Part shown: piece after piece, positions 45,212-54,214 of the stretch | How positions within the stretch are numbered: the first letter of the stretch is position 1 | Layout: each line of letters opens with the position of its first letter | NCBI RefSeq assembly: GCF_000764655.1 | Contig: NZ_JRGL01000128.1 | Span: forward strand, 1-64,000 | Length of the DNA stretch: 64,000 nt | Origin: Aeromonas aquatica | GTDB lineage: Bacteria > Pseudomonadota > Gammaproteobacteria > Enterobacterales > Aeromonadaceae | Reading direction: 5' to 3' | Made by a program: the position numbers and the translations under genes | Notes under the pieces: model-generated | Seen by the model: the letters and a program-made list of their open reading frames with translations, nothing else | Told to the model about the DNA's origin: nothing | Database searches by the model: none

Positions 45212-47376
45212 CAGATCCCCACGAAGGTGTAGCGCAGGCTGGCACTCAGGGTGCGACCGCTTTGGGTGAAGAGGGAGGCATCGGTACCGGCTTCCAGCCC
45301 GGCCACATCCTGATAGCGGGTGTAGCGGGTGTCGAACAGGTTATCGAGCTTGAGGTTGACCTTGAGGGCATCGGTGACCAGCCAGTCGGCGGTCATACCT
45401 AAGCTGAACCAGCCGGCGCTCTTGAGGCAGTCGTCCTGGCTGCTGGTCAGGCTGTTGCCACAGGTGGGCACCCGGTTCATGGCGGCGGCGTAATCCGCCT
45501 GCAGCCCCAGGCTCCAGTCGTTGGCCTGATAGCTCAGGCGGGTGTTGCCCTCCAGCGGGGTGAGGGTACGCAGCGCCTCGCCCTGACTGTCTTGCCCGTC
45601 GACCCAGCCGAGCTTGGTGGCGACTTCCCATTCCTGGGTCAGCCAGTAGCTGGCGGCGACTTCCGCTCCCCAGGTTTCGGCCTTGGCCACGTTGCGGTAC
45701 TGGCGCAGTATGACCCCGTCGCGCAGGCGCAACCCCACCTCACGCCAATCGATGAAGTTGTAGTAGCGGTTGTAGAACAGGGCCGGTTTGATGCTCCAGT
45801 TCTGTCCCTCACCACTCAATCCCCACTCGAAACTGTGGCTGGTCTCCTCCTGCAGCTCGGTGTTGGCGATGATCTCGAACGGCGGCAGGGCGAAGTAGTG
45901 GGGTATGTTGCCGTACACCTTGTCATAGGAGGGGGCGCGGAAGCCGTTGGCGTAGCTCAGCCAACTGCGCCACTCCTCGTTGAAGCGATAGCTGGTGGCC
46001 AGGCTCGGGGAGATGTGCCAGCTGTGGTTCTCGCCGTTGCTGCCATCGAGCGGCTGCAGCCATTGGTGATCCATGCGCAGGGTGGGGGTGAATTGCCACT
46101 GGCCCAGGGTTGCCACGTCGCTCAGCCAGACGCCGGCCCTGTCGGTGCGGGCCCGGCTGAAGGGGGCAGACTGCTGGGGTTGCGGCACGCCGGCCTCCAG
46201 GCTCAGCTTCTCCACCGGTCGCTCGTGGTTGGTGCGCTCCAGCTCCAGGCCGTAGCTCAGCTTGTGGGCGATGTCACCCGTGGTCAGATCACGGCGCACA
46301 TCCAGCTCGGTGCCGACCCTGTCTTCGGTGAAGGTGGCGAGCTCGCGCTCGCTGCGATAGCGGGGATAGCCGCTCAGCAGATCGTTTTGCAGCAGGCTGC
46401 GCTTGTTGGCGGTGTTTTTGGCGTGATTGCCGTAGGCACTCCAGGTGAAGCTGTCGGCCAGCAGGGTATCGAGGCTGCGGGCCTCCCAGCTCAGCTTGCC
46501 GCCCTGGGTCTTCTGGGAGGCGTCTTCGCGGTACTGGCGCACCTGCCACTTGCCGTCGGGCTGGGGCACCTCGCGGGGTCCCTGATCCCGCTGGGCGTTG
46601 TCCTCGAAGTAATCGAGCTCGAGGCGCAGCAGGTGGTGATCGCTCAGATCGAAGCGGGAGCTGGTGGAGGCGCTCAGGCCGTCCAGATCCGCCGGGATGC
46701 GACTCTCGTCATAGTTGGCGGTCTCGTGCCCCTGCCAGCCGGAGAGGCGCAGCAGGTGCTCGGTATCCCATACCCGGGCGGCGCCGGTGGCGCTCAGCTT
46801 CTGCTTGTCGCTGCTGCCATCCTGCAACACCTTGCTGCTCAGATAGGCATCCTGACCCTGCAGGTAGTCTTCCGGTTGCTTGGTGCTGATGACGATGGTG
46901 CCGCCGATGGCATCGGAGCCATGGAGGGAGGAGCCGGCGCCCTTGGCGACTTCGATCTGCTTGACGTCGTCCAGGTCGAAGCTGAAGCGGCCCACCTTGT
47001 CGTTGAGGTCGTCAGCGCCGAAGCCGTCGCTGACCCGAACCCCGTCCTTGATGATCAACACCCGGTTGCCGCCCATGCCGCGAATGATGATGTTCTGCGG
47101 CCGGCCGGCGGAGCCGGTCACCGAGACGCCGGGCTCATTCTTGAACACGTCGGTGAGTTCGGTGGCGACCTGGCGATCCAGATCCTCCTCGGTGATGACG
47201 GTGATGGAGCCCGACACGTCGGACAATTTCTGCTCTATGCGCTGGCCCTTGACCACTATGGTCTCGCGCGCCTTGAGCTCGGGGTTCATCTCGGTTGAGT
47301 CGATCCTGGCCGGATCGCTGGCGGCCAAGGCTGTACCGGACAGCAGCATGGGCCAGTAGTGCAGTAGTCTTTTCAT
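45211..47376 (-). CDS. TonB-dependent haem/haemoprotein-type receptor
   Basis: 721 residues with a signal peptide, a TonB box region, a plug domain (TVITEEDLDRQVATELTDVFKNEPGV, NIIIRGMGGNRVLIIKDGVR) and a 22-strand barrel ending in aromatic RYTFVG. NGFRAPSYDKVYG (FRAP box near residue 478) and a His in NIPHYFALPP are like haem receptors HutA/HemR; the usual NPNL is replaced by NTEL. It probably imports haem from haemoproteins; the ligand is inference. Two Fur-box-like sequences precede it. Confidence 0.85.
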   Translation of the reverse strand: MKRLLHYWPMLLSGTALAASDPARIDSTEMNPELKARETIVVKGQRIEQKLSDVSGSITVITEEDLDRQVATELTDVFKNEPGVSVTGSAGRPQNIIIRGMGGNRVLIIKDGVRVSDGFGADDLNDKVGRFSFDLDDVKQIEVAKGAGSSLHGSDAIGGTIVISTKQPEDYLQGQDAYLSSKVLQDGSSDKQKLSATGAARVWDTEHLLRLSGWQGHETANYDESRIPADLDGLSASTSSRFDLSDHHLLRLELDYFEDNAQRDQGPREVPQPDGKWQVRQYREDASQKTQGGKLSWEARSLDTLLADSFTWSAYGNHAKNTANKRSLLQNDLLSGYPRYRSERELATFTEDRVGTELDVRRDLTTGDIAHKLSYGLELERTNHERPVEKLSLEAGVPQPQQSAPFSRARTDRAGVWLSDVATLGQWQFTPTLRMDHQWLQPLDGSNGENHSWHISPSLATSYRFNEEWRSWLSYANGFRAPSYDKVYGNIPHYFALPPFEIIANTELQEETSHSFEWGLSGEGQNWSIKPALFYNRYYNFIDWREVGLRLRDGVILRQYRNVAKAETWGAEVAASYWLTQEWEVATKLGWVDGQDSQGEALRTLTPLEGNTRLSYQANDWSLGLQADYAAAMNRVPTCGNSLTSSQDDCLKSAGWFSLGMTADWLVTDALKVNLKLDNLFDTRYTRYQDVAGLEAGTDASLFTQSGRTLSASLRYTFVGI

Positions 47377-47379
47377 TGT

Positions 47380-47394
47380 TGATAATGATTATTA
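47380..47394 (-). promoter_or_regulatory. Fur-box-like sequence, proximal
   Basis: TGATAATGATTATTA fits the 7-1-7 Fur consensus except for one base in the second half. It lies 3 bases upstream of the receptor ATG. Confidence 0.7.
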
Positions 47395-47447
47395 TTTAAG
47401 CCTGAAGGGCGCGGATTATTACAGATGAATCCTTTTGGTTCAATGAC

Positions 47448-47462
47448 TGATAATCATTATCA
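47448..47462 (-). promoter_or_regulatory. Fur-box-like sequence, distal
   Basis: TGATAATCATTATCA is a perfect 7-1-7 Fur inverted repeat, about 70 bases upstream of the receptor start and likely covering its promoter. Confidence 0.85.
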
Positions 47463-47614
47463 TTTTGTTTTTATGATCTTGATCAGACTGACTTTTTTGA
47501 CTTATACATCATTAGTGGAAGGGATACGTTTGCGGATATGGGGGATAAAACAGGGCAACATGGAGACGATGACAGGGGGCCTTTTCAGTCCCTAAGCGAG
47601 TCTTTAGGCAATAA

Positions 47615-47639
47615 AAAGCCCGCCAAGGCGGCGGGCTTT
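47615..47639 (-). terminator. Terminator after yejM/lapC
   Basis: A ten-base stem (47615-47624 with 47630-47639), GC-rich in the centre, followed on the minus strand by a T run. About 20 bases after the stop. Confidence 0.85.
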
Positions 47640-47659
47640 AAGGGACGGGGTCAAGCCCG

Positions 47660-49507
47660 TTATGGGGCGCGATAGAAGCGGTTGAGCTCGTTCATCACCT
47701 GGATCATGGCGCCCATGTCCGGGGTGCCGTGCTTGATGGGGCGATAGGTGTTGCGATCCAGCAGCTCGAAGTCACCCTGCTTGTTGAAGTGGGTGATGGT
47801 GTTGCCCTGATAGATGGCGAAATCGTTCTGATCCCCCGCCAGCAACCAGCCACGGGGGCTGTCGTCAAACAGGCTGCGACCTATGCTGTAGTCGCGCACC
47901 GGATTGCGTACCCCCAGCATGCCCTTCATCAGGGTTGGCACCAGATCCAGGTGGCTGCTGGCCTGCGGCTGCGGCTTGTTCTCGGCACCGGGCCAGGCGA
48001 GCACCAGCGGCACCTGCACCTGATAGGGGGAGTAGTTGCTGCCATAGCCCCAGCTGTTGCTCTGAGTCTCATTGAACTCCTGGCCGTGATTGGAGGTGAT
48101 GACGACGATGGTCTGTTCGCTCAATCCCTGTTGCTGCAACCGGGTCAGCATCTGTTCCAGCAGCTGATCGGTGTAGAACACCGTGTTCTTGTAGCGATTC
48201 TCCAGCTTCTGCAGGTTCTCTGGCTTATAGGCGGTGGCCGGGTTGAAGCGGGTCAGTTCCGGCTGGAAGGGGCCTTTCACATCGGCAGGCACCTGATAAT
48301 CCCCCGGGCTGGACAGGTAGACCAGGGAGAACCAGGGTCTGTCCGCCGAACGTTTGGCGAGCCACTGCTGCCAGTCACCGATGAGACGGGTGTCGTCGGT
48401 CTGCTCGGAGACGAACACCTGCTTGCGCAGGCCGGCGAGCAGGCTCTGCTGATATTGCTGGGCGTCTTCCAGCGCCCCGAACAGGCCGAACTGGTAGTCC
48501 TGGCGCAGCATCTCGTCGAACAGCACCGGCGGGCGCTTGTCGGTGCGGATGTCGCCGTAATAGTGGCCTGGCAGCCCGTAGAAGAGGCTGAACATCCCCA
48601 TCACATCGTCATTGCCGCCACTCATGTGGTTCTGGAAATTAAGGTGCTGATCCGCGTAACGCTGCAGATTGGGCATGTTGATGTTGTTGAGCATGTCGGC
48701 CCGCAGGGAGTCGACCACCACCACCAGCAGGTTCTTGTGTTCAGCGGGCGCGCTCACGTTCAGCGGGCGCAGCGGATAGATCAACCGGTTCTCGGCGCTG
48801 CCCTGATCCTCGGCCCGCTTCTCATACTGCTCCAGATCCAGCCAGCCATGCTTGGCCAGGAAGCTCCTGGCGGTCATGGGGTAGGAGAGCGGGAAGTTGG
48901 CGCGCTGCATGGTGATGGGCTGATACAGGGTTGCATCGGCCCAGCTGTTGACCAGATGGGTCAGTATGAAGCAGACCAGCAGGGCCAGCCCGACCTGGTT
49001 GCCGTACTGGCGCCGTTTGCGTTTGTTGATCTTGCGCCACACATAGGCCGACAGCAGCAACTGCAGCAGGAAGATGGTCGGCACTGCCACGAAGATGATG
49101 CTCCAGATCGAGCCCTCTTCGGTCTGGGCCTGATCCAGCAGCAGTTGCCACACCTGACCATTCAAGTGGAACTTGAACAGCTGGAAGACCTGGGTGTCGA
49201 TGAGCAGCAGCACCTGTGCCAGGGTGGCGATGATGGCCGAGATGAAGCGCAGTGACCTTTCCCTTGGCAGCACGAAGCTCAGGGGGAAGACGGTCAGCAG
49301 GTAGGTGACGAAGCTCAGGAACGAGAAATGGCCTATCCAGCTGATGATGAGATAGGTAATGCCGAGCGTGGTCGATGGCCAGCTGATGGAACCCAGATAG
49401 CGGGTCGCGATCAGCATGGCCAGAATGATGTTGAAGAAGGAGAACCAATGCCCCCAGGTGATCAGGCGAGAAACATTATCACGATAGGGGTTGCCGGTTT
49501 CGACCAT
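47660..49507 (-). CDS. lapC: LapC/PbgA (YejM) inner-membrane LPS regulator
   Basis: 615 residues. Five N-terminal membrane segments (ITWGHWFSFFNIILAML, ISWIGHFSFLSFVTYLL, and others) are followed by a periplasmic sulfatase-fold domain (VVVVDSLRADML, VVITSNHGQEFNE). TMQRANFPLSYPMTARSFL matches E. coli YejM. YejM/PbgA/LapC controls LpxC degradation via LapB and so LPS amount. In E. coli the sulfatase fold is not known to be catalytic. Operon with yejL. Confidence 0.94.
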   Translation of the reverse strand: MVETGNPYRDNVSRLITWGHWFSFFNIILAMLIATRYLGSISWPSTTLGITYLIISWIGHFSFLSFVTYLLTVFPLSFVLPRERSLRFISAIIATLAQVLLLIDTQVFQLFKFHLNGQVWQLLLDQAQTEEGSIWSIIFVAVPTIFLLQLLLSAYVWRKINKRKRRQYGNQVGLALLVCFILTHLVNSWADATLYQPITMQRANFPLSYPMTARSFLAKHGWLDLEQYEKRAEDQGSAENRLIYPLRPLNVSAPAEHKNLLVVVVDSLRADMLNNINMPNLQRYADQHLNFQNHMSGGNDDVMGMFSLFYGLPGHYYGDIRTDKRPPVLFDEMLRQDYQFGLFGALEDAQQYQQSLLAGLRKQVFVSEQTDDTRLIGDWQQWLAKRSADRPWFSLVYLSSPGDYQVPADVKGPFQPELTRFNPATAYKPENLQKLENRYKNTVFYTDQLLEQMLTRLQQQGLSEQTIVVITSNHGQEFNETQSNSWGYGSNYSPYQVQVPLVLAWPGAENKPQPQASSHLDLVPTLMKGMLGVRNPVRDYSIGRSLFDDSPRGWLLAGDQNDFAIYQGNTITHFNKQGDFELLDRNTYRPIKHGTPDMGAMIQVMNELNRFYRAP

Positions 49508-49550
49508 AGTGATCCATCTGCTTGAAAAACATCAAAGAATACGAAGAAAC

Positions 49551-49778
49551 TCAGTGAGCATCGTGGCGATGATCCACCGAGGCGGTGAGCGCCTGGATGT
49601 ACTTCTCGGTGATCGCCTGACGCTGGGCCGGGGCCATACCGTTGATGATATTGGTGGTCAGATTACCAAGCACCATCAGGCTGAGATCCACCGGCGCCTT
49701 GTGTTTCTCAAGGGCGGTGATCAGATCGTTCATCAGGGCGTCAAACTGCTCGTTATTGTACTTTGATACGATGGGCAT
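49551..49778 (-). CDS. yejL: UPF0352 small protein YejL
   Basis: 75 residues: [23 protein letters not shown] and [12 protein letters not shown] match E. coli YejL ([23 protein letters not shown]). The start at 49778 gives [11 protein letters not shown], as in E. coli MPQISRYSDEQ; a longer start at 49802 is also possible. Ribosome site weak. Function unknown. It precedes yejM by 43 bp, as in enterobacteria. Confidence 0.93.
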
Positions 49779-49851
49779 AATCTTGGGTTCATCTCGGTTC
49801 AAAGCGCCTTATAATACTTCACCCTTTCGGCTAACACTATGGCTTTGTGAC

Positions 49852-50901
49852 ATGAGTCTCGATATCGACAAGATCATTCTTCACTCCCTGCGGCCTGGCC
49901 ACGATGGTCAACCCCACGCCGACACTCGTAGCCAGACTCTGCCCGCAGACGAGGCGGTACAAGGGTTGATGGCGGAGCTGCATCGCATCTATAACGGCAA
50001 GGGCGGCAAGGGGTTTGGTTTCTTTGCTGACCCCGAGGCGGCCGTCGCCGAGCTCACCGACGGCGAGGAGGCTCCGAAGCAGCCTTCCCCGGCCTTTCGC
50101 ATCGCCCTCGAGCAACTGCTTGGCGAACAGACCGACTTCGTTCCCTTCTCGGTGGCCATGACCCAGTTGCTGGTGAAAAATCTGGTGGATCACGCCCTGG
50201 ATGAGCAGGGTGTGCTGCTATTTGCCAAATACAACTATGTCGGCGTGGATTATCTGATGCTCGCCCTGCTGGAAGGCAAGGAGAGTGTCACCGTCAGCGA
50301 GGCGCTGGAATTGCGTCATATCCAGTATCTGGATATCGGCAAACTCAATCTGGTGGCGCGCATCGACCTGACCGAATGGAAAACCCAGCCGGATTCACGC
50401 CGTTATATCACCTTCAGCAAGGGGCGAGTCGGCCGCAAGCTGGGGGATTTCTTCATGGACTTGCTGGGTGCTCGCGAGGGCATGGATGCCAAGGTGCAGA
50501 ATAAGGGGCTGCTGCAGGCGGTGGACGATTATTGCGACAGCCGTCAGCTCGAGCCCGCCGAACGCAATGACTACAAGAAACAGGTCTTCAAATATTGCAC
50601 CGAGCAGGCCAGTGCCGGTGAGGAAATTGAAATCAAGGAGCTGTCGGCAGAATTGCCGGGGGAGGGCGACCTCGATTTCTACAGCTTCATCGGCCAGGAG
50701 TACGAGCTCGAGGACCGCTTCCCGGCGGACAGATCCACCCTGCGTGGCCTGACCAAGTTCGTCGGCTCCGGCGGTGGCCTGACCCTGAGCTTCGAGCAGA
50801 AGTTATTGAACAGCCGTGTATTTTATGACCCGCAGACCGATACCCTGACCATCAGGGGCGTGCCGCCGAACCTCAAGGATCAGCTGCTGCGCCAGTCATA
50901 A
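49852..50901 (+). CDS. yejK: Nucleoid-associated protein YejK
   Basis: 349 residues: SLDIDKIILHSLRPG, DFVPFSVAMTQLLVKNL, and YITFSKGRVGRKLGDFFMDLLG and the DNTLTI-like C-terminus match YejK/NdpA, a 37-kDa nucleoid protein (E. coli 335). It binds DNA and interacts with topoisomerases in E. coli reports. Its ATG at 49852 is divergent from yejL with a 70-bp gap, as in other gammaproteobacteria. Confidence 0.95.
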   Translation: MSLDIDKIILHSLRPGHDGQPHADTRSQTLPADEAVQGLMAELHRIYNGKGGKGFGFFADPEAAVAELTDGEEAPKQPSPAFRIALEQLLGEQTDFVPFSVAMTQLLVKNLVDHALDEQGVLLFAKYNYVGVDYLMLALLEGKESVTVSEALELRHIQYLDIGKLNLVARIDLTEWKTQPDSRRYITFSKGRVGRKLGDFFMDLLGAREGMDAKVQNKGLLQAVDDYCDSRQLEPAERNDYKKQVFKYCTEQASAGEEIEIKELSAELPGEGDLDFYSFIGQEYELEDRFPADRSTLRGLTKFVGSGGGLTLSFEQKLLNSRVFYDPQTDTLTIRGVPPNLKDQLLRQS

Positions 50902-50925
50902 TGTGATCCAGTCATCACTTTTAGC

Positions 50926-50959
50926 AAAAAGACACCGGGGCTCGCTCCGGTGTCTTTTT
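50926..50959 (+). terminator. Terminator after yejK
   Basis: An eight-base stem (50931-50938 with 50947-50954) flanked by A and T runs, about 25 bases after the stop. Confidence 0.88.
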
Positions 50960-51296
50960 ATTTAAGGGGTTGGCGCACGTCGAAATTGACTCGGTACTTT
51001 GTTAACACATTAAACAAAATAATGGGTGTGAAAGGGTTTTCAATGGGGTGAAAGCCCTTTCATTGGTGTAATTTTATTTCTATTCGGTAATTATTTTTCT
51101 GTGTGCAGACAAAAATATGGCGATAAACCCCGATAAGTCGCTGAAATAAGAAAATGTTTTCAGAACTTTCTGGAAGAAAATACGTAATTGCATTTCAAAA
51201 ATGCGAGGCATGTCATGTGAGGCATTGGCGGCTTGGGATAATATTCATCTCGCACACAATGCTCTTACAGCGCGGAACTCATACAAGGAAAGGCTC
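50960..51296 (+). promoter_or_regulatory. malE upstream control region
   Basis: About 340 AT-rich bases before malE. AATGGGTGTGAAAG (51021-51034) and AATGGGGTGAAAG (51042-51054) are near-identical direct repeats about 21 bp apart, and TGAAAGGG (51029-51036) is inverted at CCCTTTCA (51055-51062). A further dyad GCATTT-CAA-AAATGC lies at 51190-51204. The tandem G-rich repeats recall MalT-box spacing but match the consensus only partly. Confidence 0.5.
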
Positions 51297-52478
51297 ATGA
51301 AAAAGAAATTGCTGTCATCCCTGATCGGTCTGGCTACCCTGGGTGTGGCTTGTTCAGCCACCGCCGCCATTGACGAAGGTCAGCTGACCATCTGGATCAA
51401 CGGTGACAAGGGCTACAACGGCCTGGCCGAAGTAGGCAAGAAATTTGAAGCCGAGACCGGCATCAAGGTGACCGTCGCTCACCCGGATCAGGTTGAAGTG
51501 AAATTCCAGCAAGCCGCTGCTACCGGCAATGGTCCGGACATCTTCCTCTGGGCTCACGACCGTTACGGTGAGTGGGTCAAGGCCGGTCTGCTGGTGCCGG
51601 TCGCTCCGAACGCCGCCACCAAGGCCAAGTTTGAGCAGTTCGCCTGGGATGCCATGACCGTCGATGGCAAGACCTACGGTTACCCGGTTGCGGTGGAAGC
51701 CGTGAGCCTGATTTACAACAAGGATCTGCTGCCGAACCCGCCGAAGACCTTCGAAGAGATCGCCAAGATCGACGAAGATCTGAAGAAAAATGGCAAGCGC
51801 GCCATCATGTGGGCCTATGACACCCCTTACTTCAGCTACCCGCTGGTGGCCGCCAACGGCGGTTATGCCTTCAAGAAGACCGCTACCGGTTATGACGTGA
51901 AAGACACCGGCGTGAACAACGCAGGTGCCAAGGCCGGCGTCGGCTACATCTCCGAGATGATCAAGTCCGGTCACCTGGAGAAGGGCATCGACTACGGTGT
52001 CATGGATGCCAAGTTCAACAAGGGCGAAGTGGCCATGATGATCAACGGTCCCTGGGCCTGGAGCAACCTGGACAAGAGCGGCATCAAGTACGGCGTAGCG
52101 CCGCTGCCGACCCTGAATGGCAAGCCGGCCAAGGCCTTCGTTGGCGTGCTGGGCGCGACCATCAACGCCGCCAGCCCGAACAAGGATCTGGCTGTCGAGT
52201 TCCTCGAGAACTACCTGCTGACCGATGCTGGCCTGGCGCCGGTGAATGCCGACAAACCGCTGGGCGCCGTGGCGTTGAAATCCTTCCAGAAGACCCTGGA
52301 ATCCGACGCCAACATCAAGGCCACCATGCAGAACGCCCAGAATGGCGAGCCGATGCCGTCCGTGCCTGAGATGAGCCGTTTCTGGTCCTCCTTCGAAACA
52401 GCCCTCAAGAACGTCACCTCCGGCCGTCAGAGCGTTGACGAAGCCCTGGATACCGCTGCCAAGCGTATCGTTCAGTAA
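51297..52478 (+). CDS. malE: Maltose/maltodextrin-binding periplasmic protein
   Basis: 393 residues with a signal peptide ([24 protein letters not shown]). The mature part [38 protein letters not shown], and C-terminal [17 protein letters not shown] match E. coli MalE (396). It binds maltodextrins for the MalFGK2 transporter. AAGGAAAG lies upstream of the ATG. First gene of malEFGK; here malK follows malG on the same strand rather than being divergent as in E. coli. Confidence 0.98.
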   Translation: MKKKLLSSLIGLATLGVACSATAAIDEGQLTIWINGDKGYNGLAEVGKKFEAETGIKVTVAHPDQVEVKFQQAAATGNGPDIFLWAHDRYGEWVKAGLLVPVAPNAATKAKFEQFAWDAMTVDGKTYGYPVAVEAVSLIYNKDLLPNPPKTFEEIAKIDEDLKKNGKRAIMWAYDTPYFSYPLVAANGGYAFKKTATGYDVKDTGVNNAGAKAGVGYISEMIKSGHLEKGIDYGVMDAKFNKGEVAMMINGPWAWSNLDKSGIKYGVAPLPTLNGKPAKAFVGVLGATINAASPNKDLAVEFLENYLLTDAGLAPVNADKPLGAVALKSFQKTLESDANIKATMQNAQNGEPMPSVPEMSRFWSSFETALKNVTSGRQSVDEALDTAAKRIVQ

Positions 52479-52488
52479 GCATGCACCA

Positions 52489-52508
52489 GGGAGGCCTTCG
52501 GGCCTCCC
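52489..52508 (+). repeat. Stable UUCG-loop hairpin between malE and malF
   Basis: GGGAGGCC-TTCG-GGCCTCCC: a perfect 8-bp stem with a C(UUCG)G tetraloop, ten bases after the malE stop and followed by no T run. It is placed like the E. coli malE-malF REP element that raises malE mRNA. Confidence 0.75.
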
Positions 52509-52549
52509 ACTCTCTCCAATCTCTCTTGGCGTAATAAAGGTTAATTGGC

Positions 52550-54202
52550 ATGGAAGTAGTACCTTCTATCGAATCCTATGCCGGTCCGAAGGATAAGCAC
52601 ACCTGGCTTAAGTGGACCCTCGCTGCCCTGGTCGCCATTCTCAACGGCTATGCTGCCGTGATGATGTATGCCAGCGGTGAGTGGGTGTTCGCCCTGCTCG
52701 ATCTGGTGGTGGTCTCCGTCGGTCTGTATGTCTTCATGAACAAGAAGACCTATGCCCACCGCTATATTTTCCCCGGTGTGGCTGGCATGGTGGTGTTCAT
52801 CATCTTCCCTCTTGCCTACACGATCGGCATCGCCTTCACCAACTACTCGGGTGCCAACCTGCTCTCCCTCGAGCAGGCGCGGGAATTCCATCTTAAAAAG
52901 ATCTACAAGGTGGCGGGCGGTGAATTCGATTTCACCCTGCTTGGCGGCGAGAACAATCAGTTCCAGCTGTTGCTGCAACAGGATGACCAGTCCTTCATCA
53001 GCCAGCCCCTTAGTCTGCTGAACAACAAGGCGCATGCCCTGGCCGTCCGTGAGGGCAAGGTCCGTGACGAGGCGCAGGTTGTCCAGTTGCAACCCCTGAA
53101 CGGGGCATCCATCGGCCAGGCGGCCCCCATTCGCGCCATCGTCGATCATCGCACTCATCTCACTGCGCTGGATCTGGTGCTGCCGGAAGGCAACATCCAC
53201 CTGACCATGAGCAGCCTGCGCAAGTTTGCGGCGCAAAAACCTCTCTACACCCAGCTGGCGGATGGCGCCGTGCTGCCGTCCGGCGTGGTGATCAAGGACA
53301 GCAACCTGCTGCGCGACAACCAGAGCGGCGAGCTGATGCTGCCCAACGGTGACACCGGCTTCTACCAGTACATCGATGCCAATGGCGAGTTCGTCGGCAA
53401 GGGCATGGCCCCCGGTTTCGTGGTGAGCGTGGGCTGGAAGAACTTCGTCCGCATCATGACAGACCCGGGTATCCAGGGTCCCTTCATGCAGATCTTCGTC
53501 TGGACCGTGATCTTCTCCGCCTGCTCGGTGTTCTTCACCCTGGCCATCGGCACCGTGATGGCCTGTCTGGTGCAGTGGGATCAGGTCAGGGGGCGCGGTT
53601 TCTACCGGGTCATGCTGATCCTGCCCTATGCCATACCAGCGTTTATCTCCATCCTGGTGTTCAAGGGCTTGTTCAACCAGAACTTCGGTGAGATCAACCT
53701 GTTCCTGGAAGCGGCGTTCGGCATCAAGCCGGACTGGTACACCACCCCCTTCCTGGCCAAGGTGATGATCCTCATCGTCAACACCTGGCTCGGCTACCCC
53801 TACATGATGATCCTCTGCATGGGGCTGCTCAAGGCGATCCCGGAGGACCTCTACGAGGCGTCGGCCATGGACGGTGCGGGTCCGGTACAGAACTTCTTCA
53901 AGATCACGGTACCGCTGTTGATGAAGCCGCTCACGCCGCTGCTGATCGCATCCTTTGCGTTCAACTTCAACAACTTCGTACTCATCCAGTTGTTGACCAA
54001 CGGGGCACCGGACATCATAGGGGCCAGTACCCCGGCCGGGACCACGGATCTGCTGGTGAACTATACCTACCGGATCGCGTTCCAGGGCTCGGGTGGTCAG
54101 GACTACGGTCTGGCCAGTGCCATCGCCACCGCCATCTTCCTGATCGTCGGCGCGCTCGCACTGCTCAACCTGAAATTGTCCAAAGCCGACAAGCAACAGT
54201 AA
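52550..54202 (+). CDS. malF: Maltose ABC transporter permease MalF
   Basis: 550 residues, longer than E. coli MalF (514). Early membrane helices are followed by a large periplasmic P2 loop (about residues 95-290), then the transport core with the EAA loop EASAMDGAGPVQNFFKITVPLL coupling to MalK. It forms the inner-membrane channel with MalG. The start follows a short spacer after the malE hairpin, without a strong ribosome site (AAAGG about ten bases upstream). Confidence 0.97.
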   Translation: MEVVPSIESYAGPKDKHTWLKWTLAALVAILNGYAAVMMYASGEWVFALLDLVVVSVGLYVFMNKKTYAHRYIFPGVAGMVVFIIFPLAYTIGIAFTNYSGANLLSLEQAREFHLKKIYKVAGGEFDFTLLGGENNQFQLLLQQDDQSFISQPLSLLNNKAHALAVREGKVRDEAQVVQLQPLNGASIGQAAPIRAIVDHRTHLTALDLVLPEGNIHLTMSSLRKFAAQKPLYTQLADGAVLPSGVVIKDSNLLRDNQSGELMLPNGDTGFYQYIDANGEFVGKGMAPGFVVSVGWKNFVRIMTDPGIQGPFMQIFVWTVIFSACSVFFTLAIGTVMACLVQWDQVRGRGFYRVMLILPYAIPAFISILVFKGLFNQNFGEINLFLEAAFGIKPDWYTTPFLAKVMILIVNTWLGYPYMMILCMGLLKAIPEDLYEASAMDGAGPVQNFFKITVPLLMKPLTPLLIASFAFNFNNFVLIQLLTNGAPDIIGASTPAGTTDLLVNYTYRIAFQGSGGQDYGLASAIATAIFLIVGALALLNLKLSKADKQQ

Positions 54203-54214
54203 GGAGGCTTCTCA

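Noticed and set aside
45592-47298. Long + strand frame opposite the TonB-dependent receptor
   Set aside because: The minus strand encodes an intact receptor with plug and barrel; the plus frame has no family features.
52541-54196. Long minus-strand frame opposite malF
   Set aside because: Antisense to malF, rich in His/Asp/Gln, without recognisable motifs.
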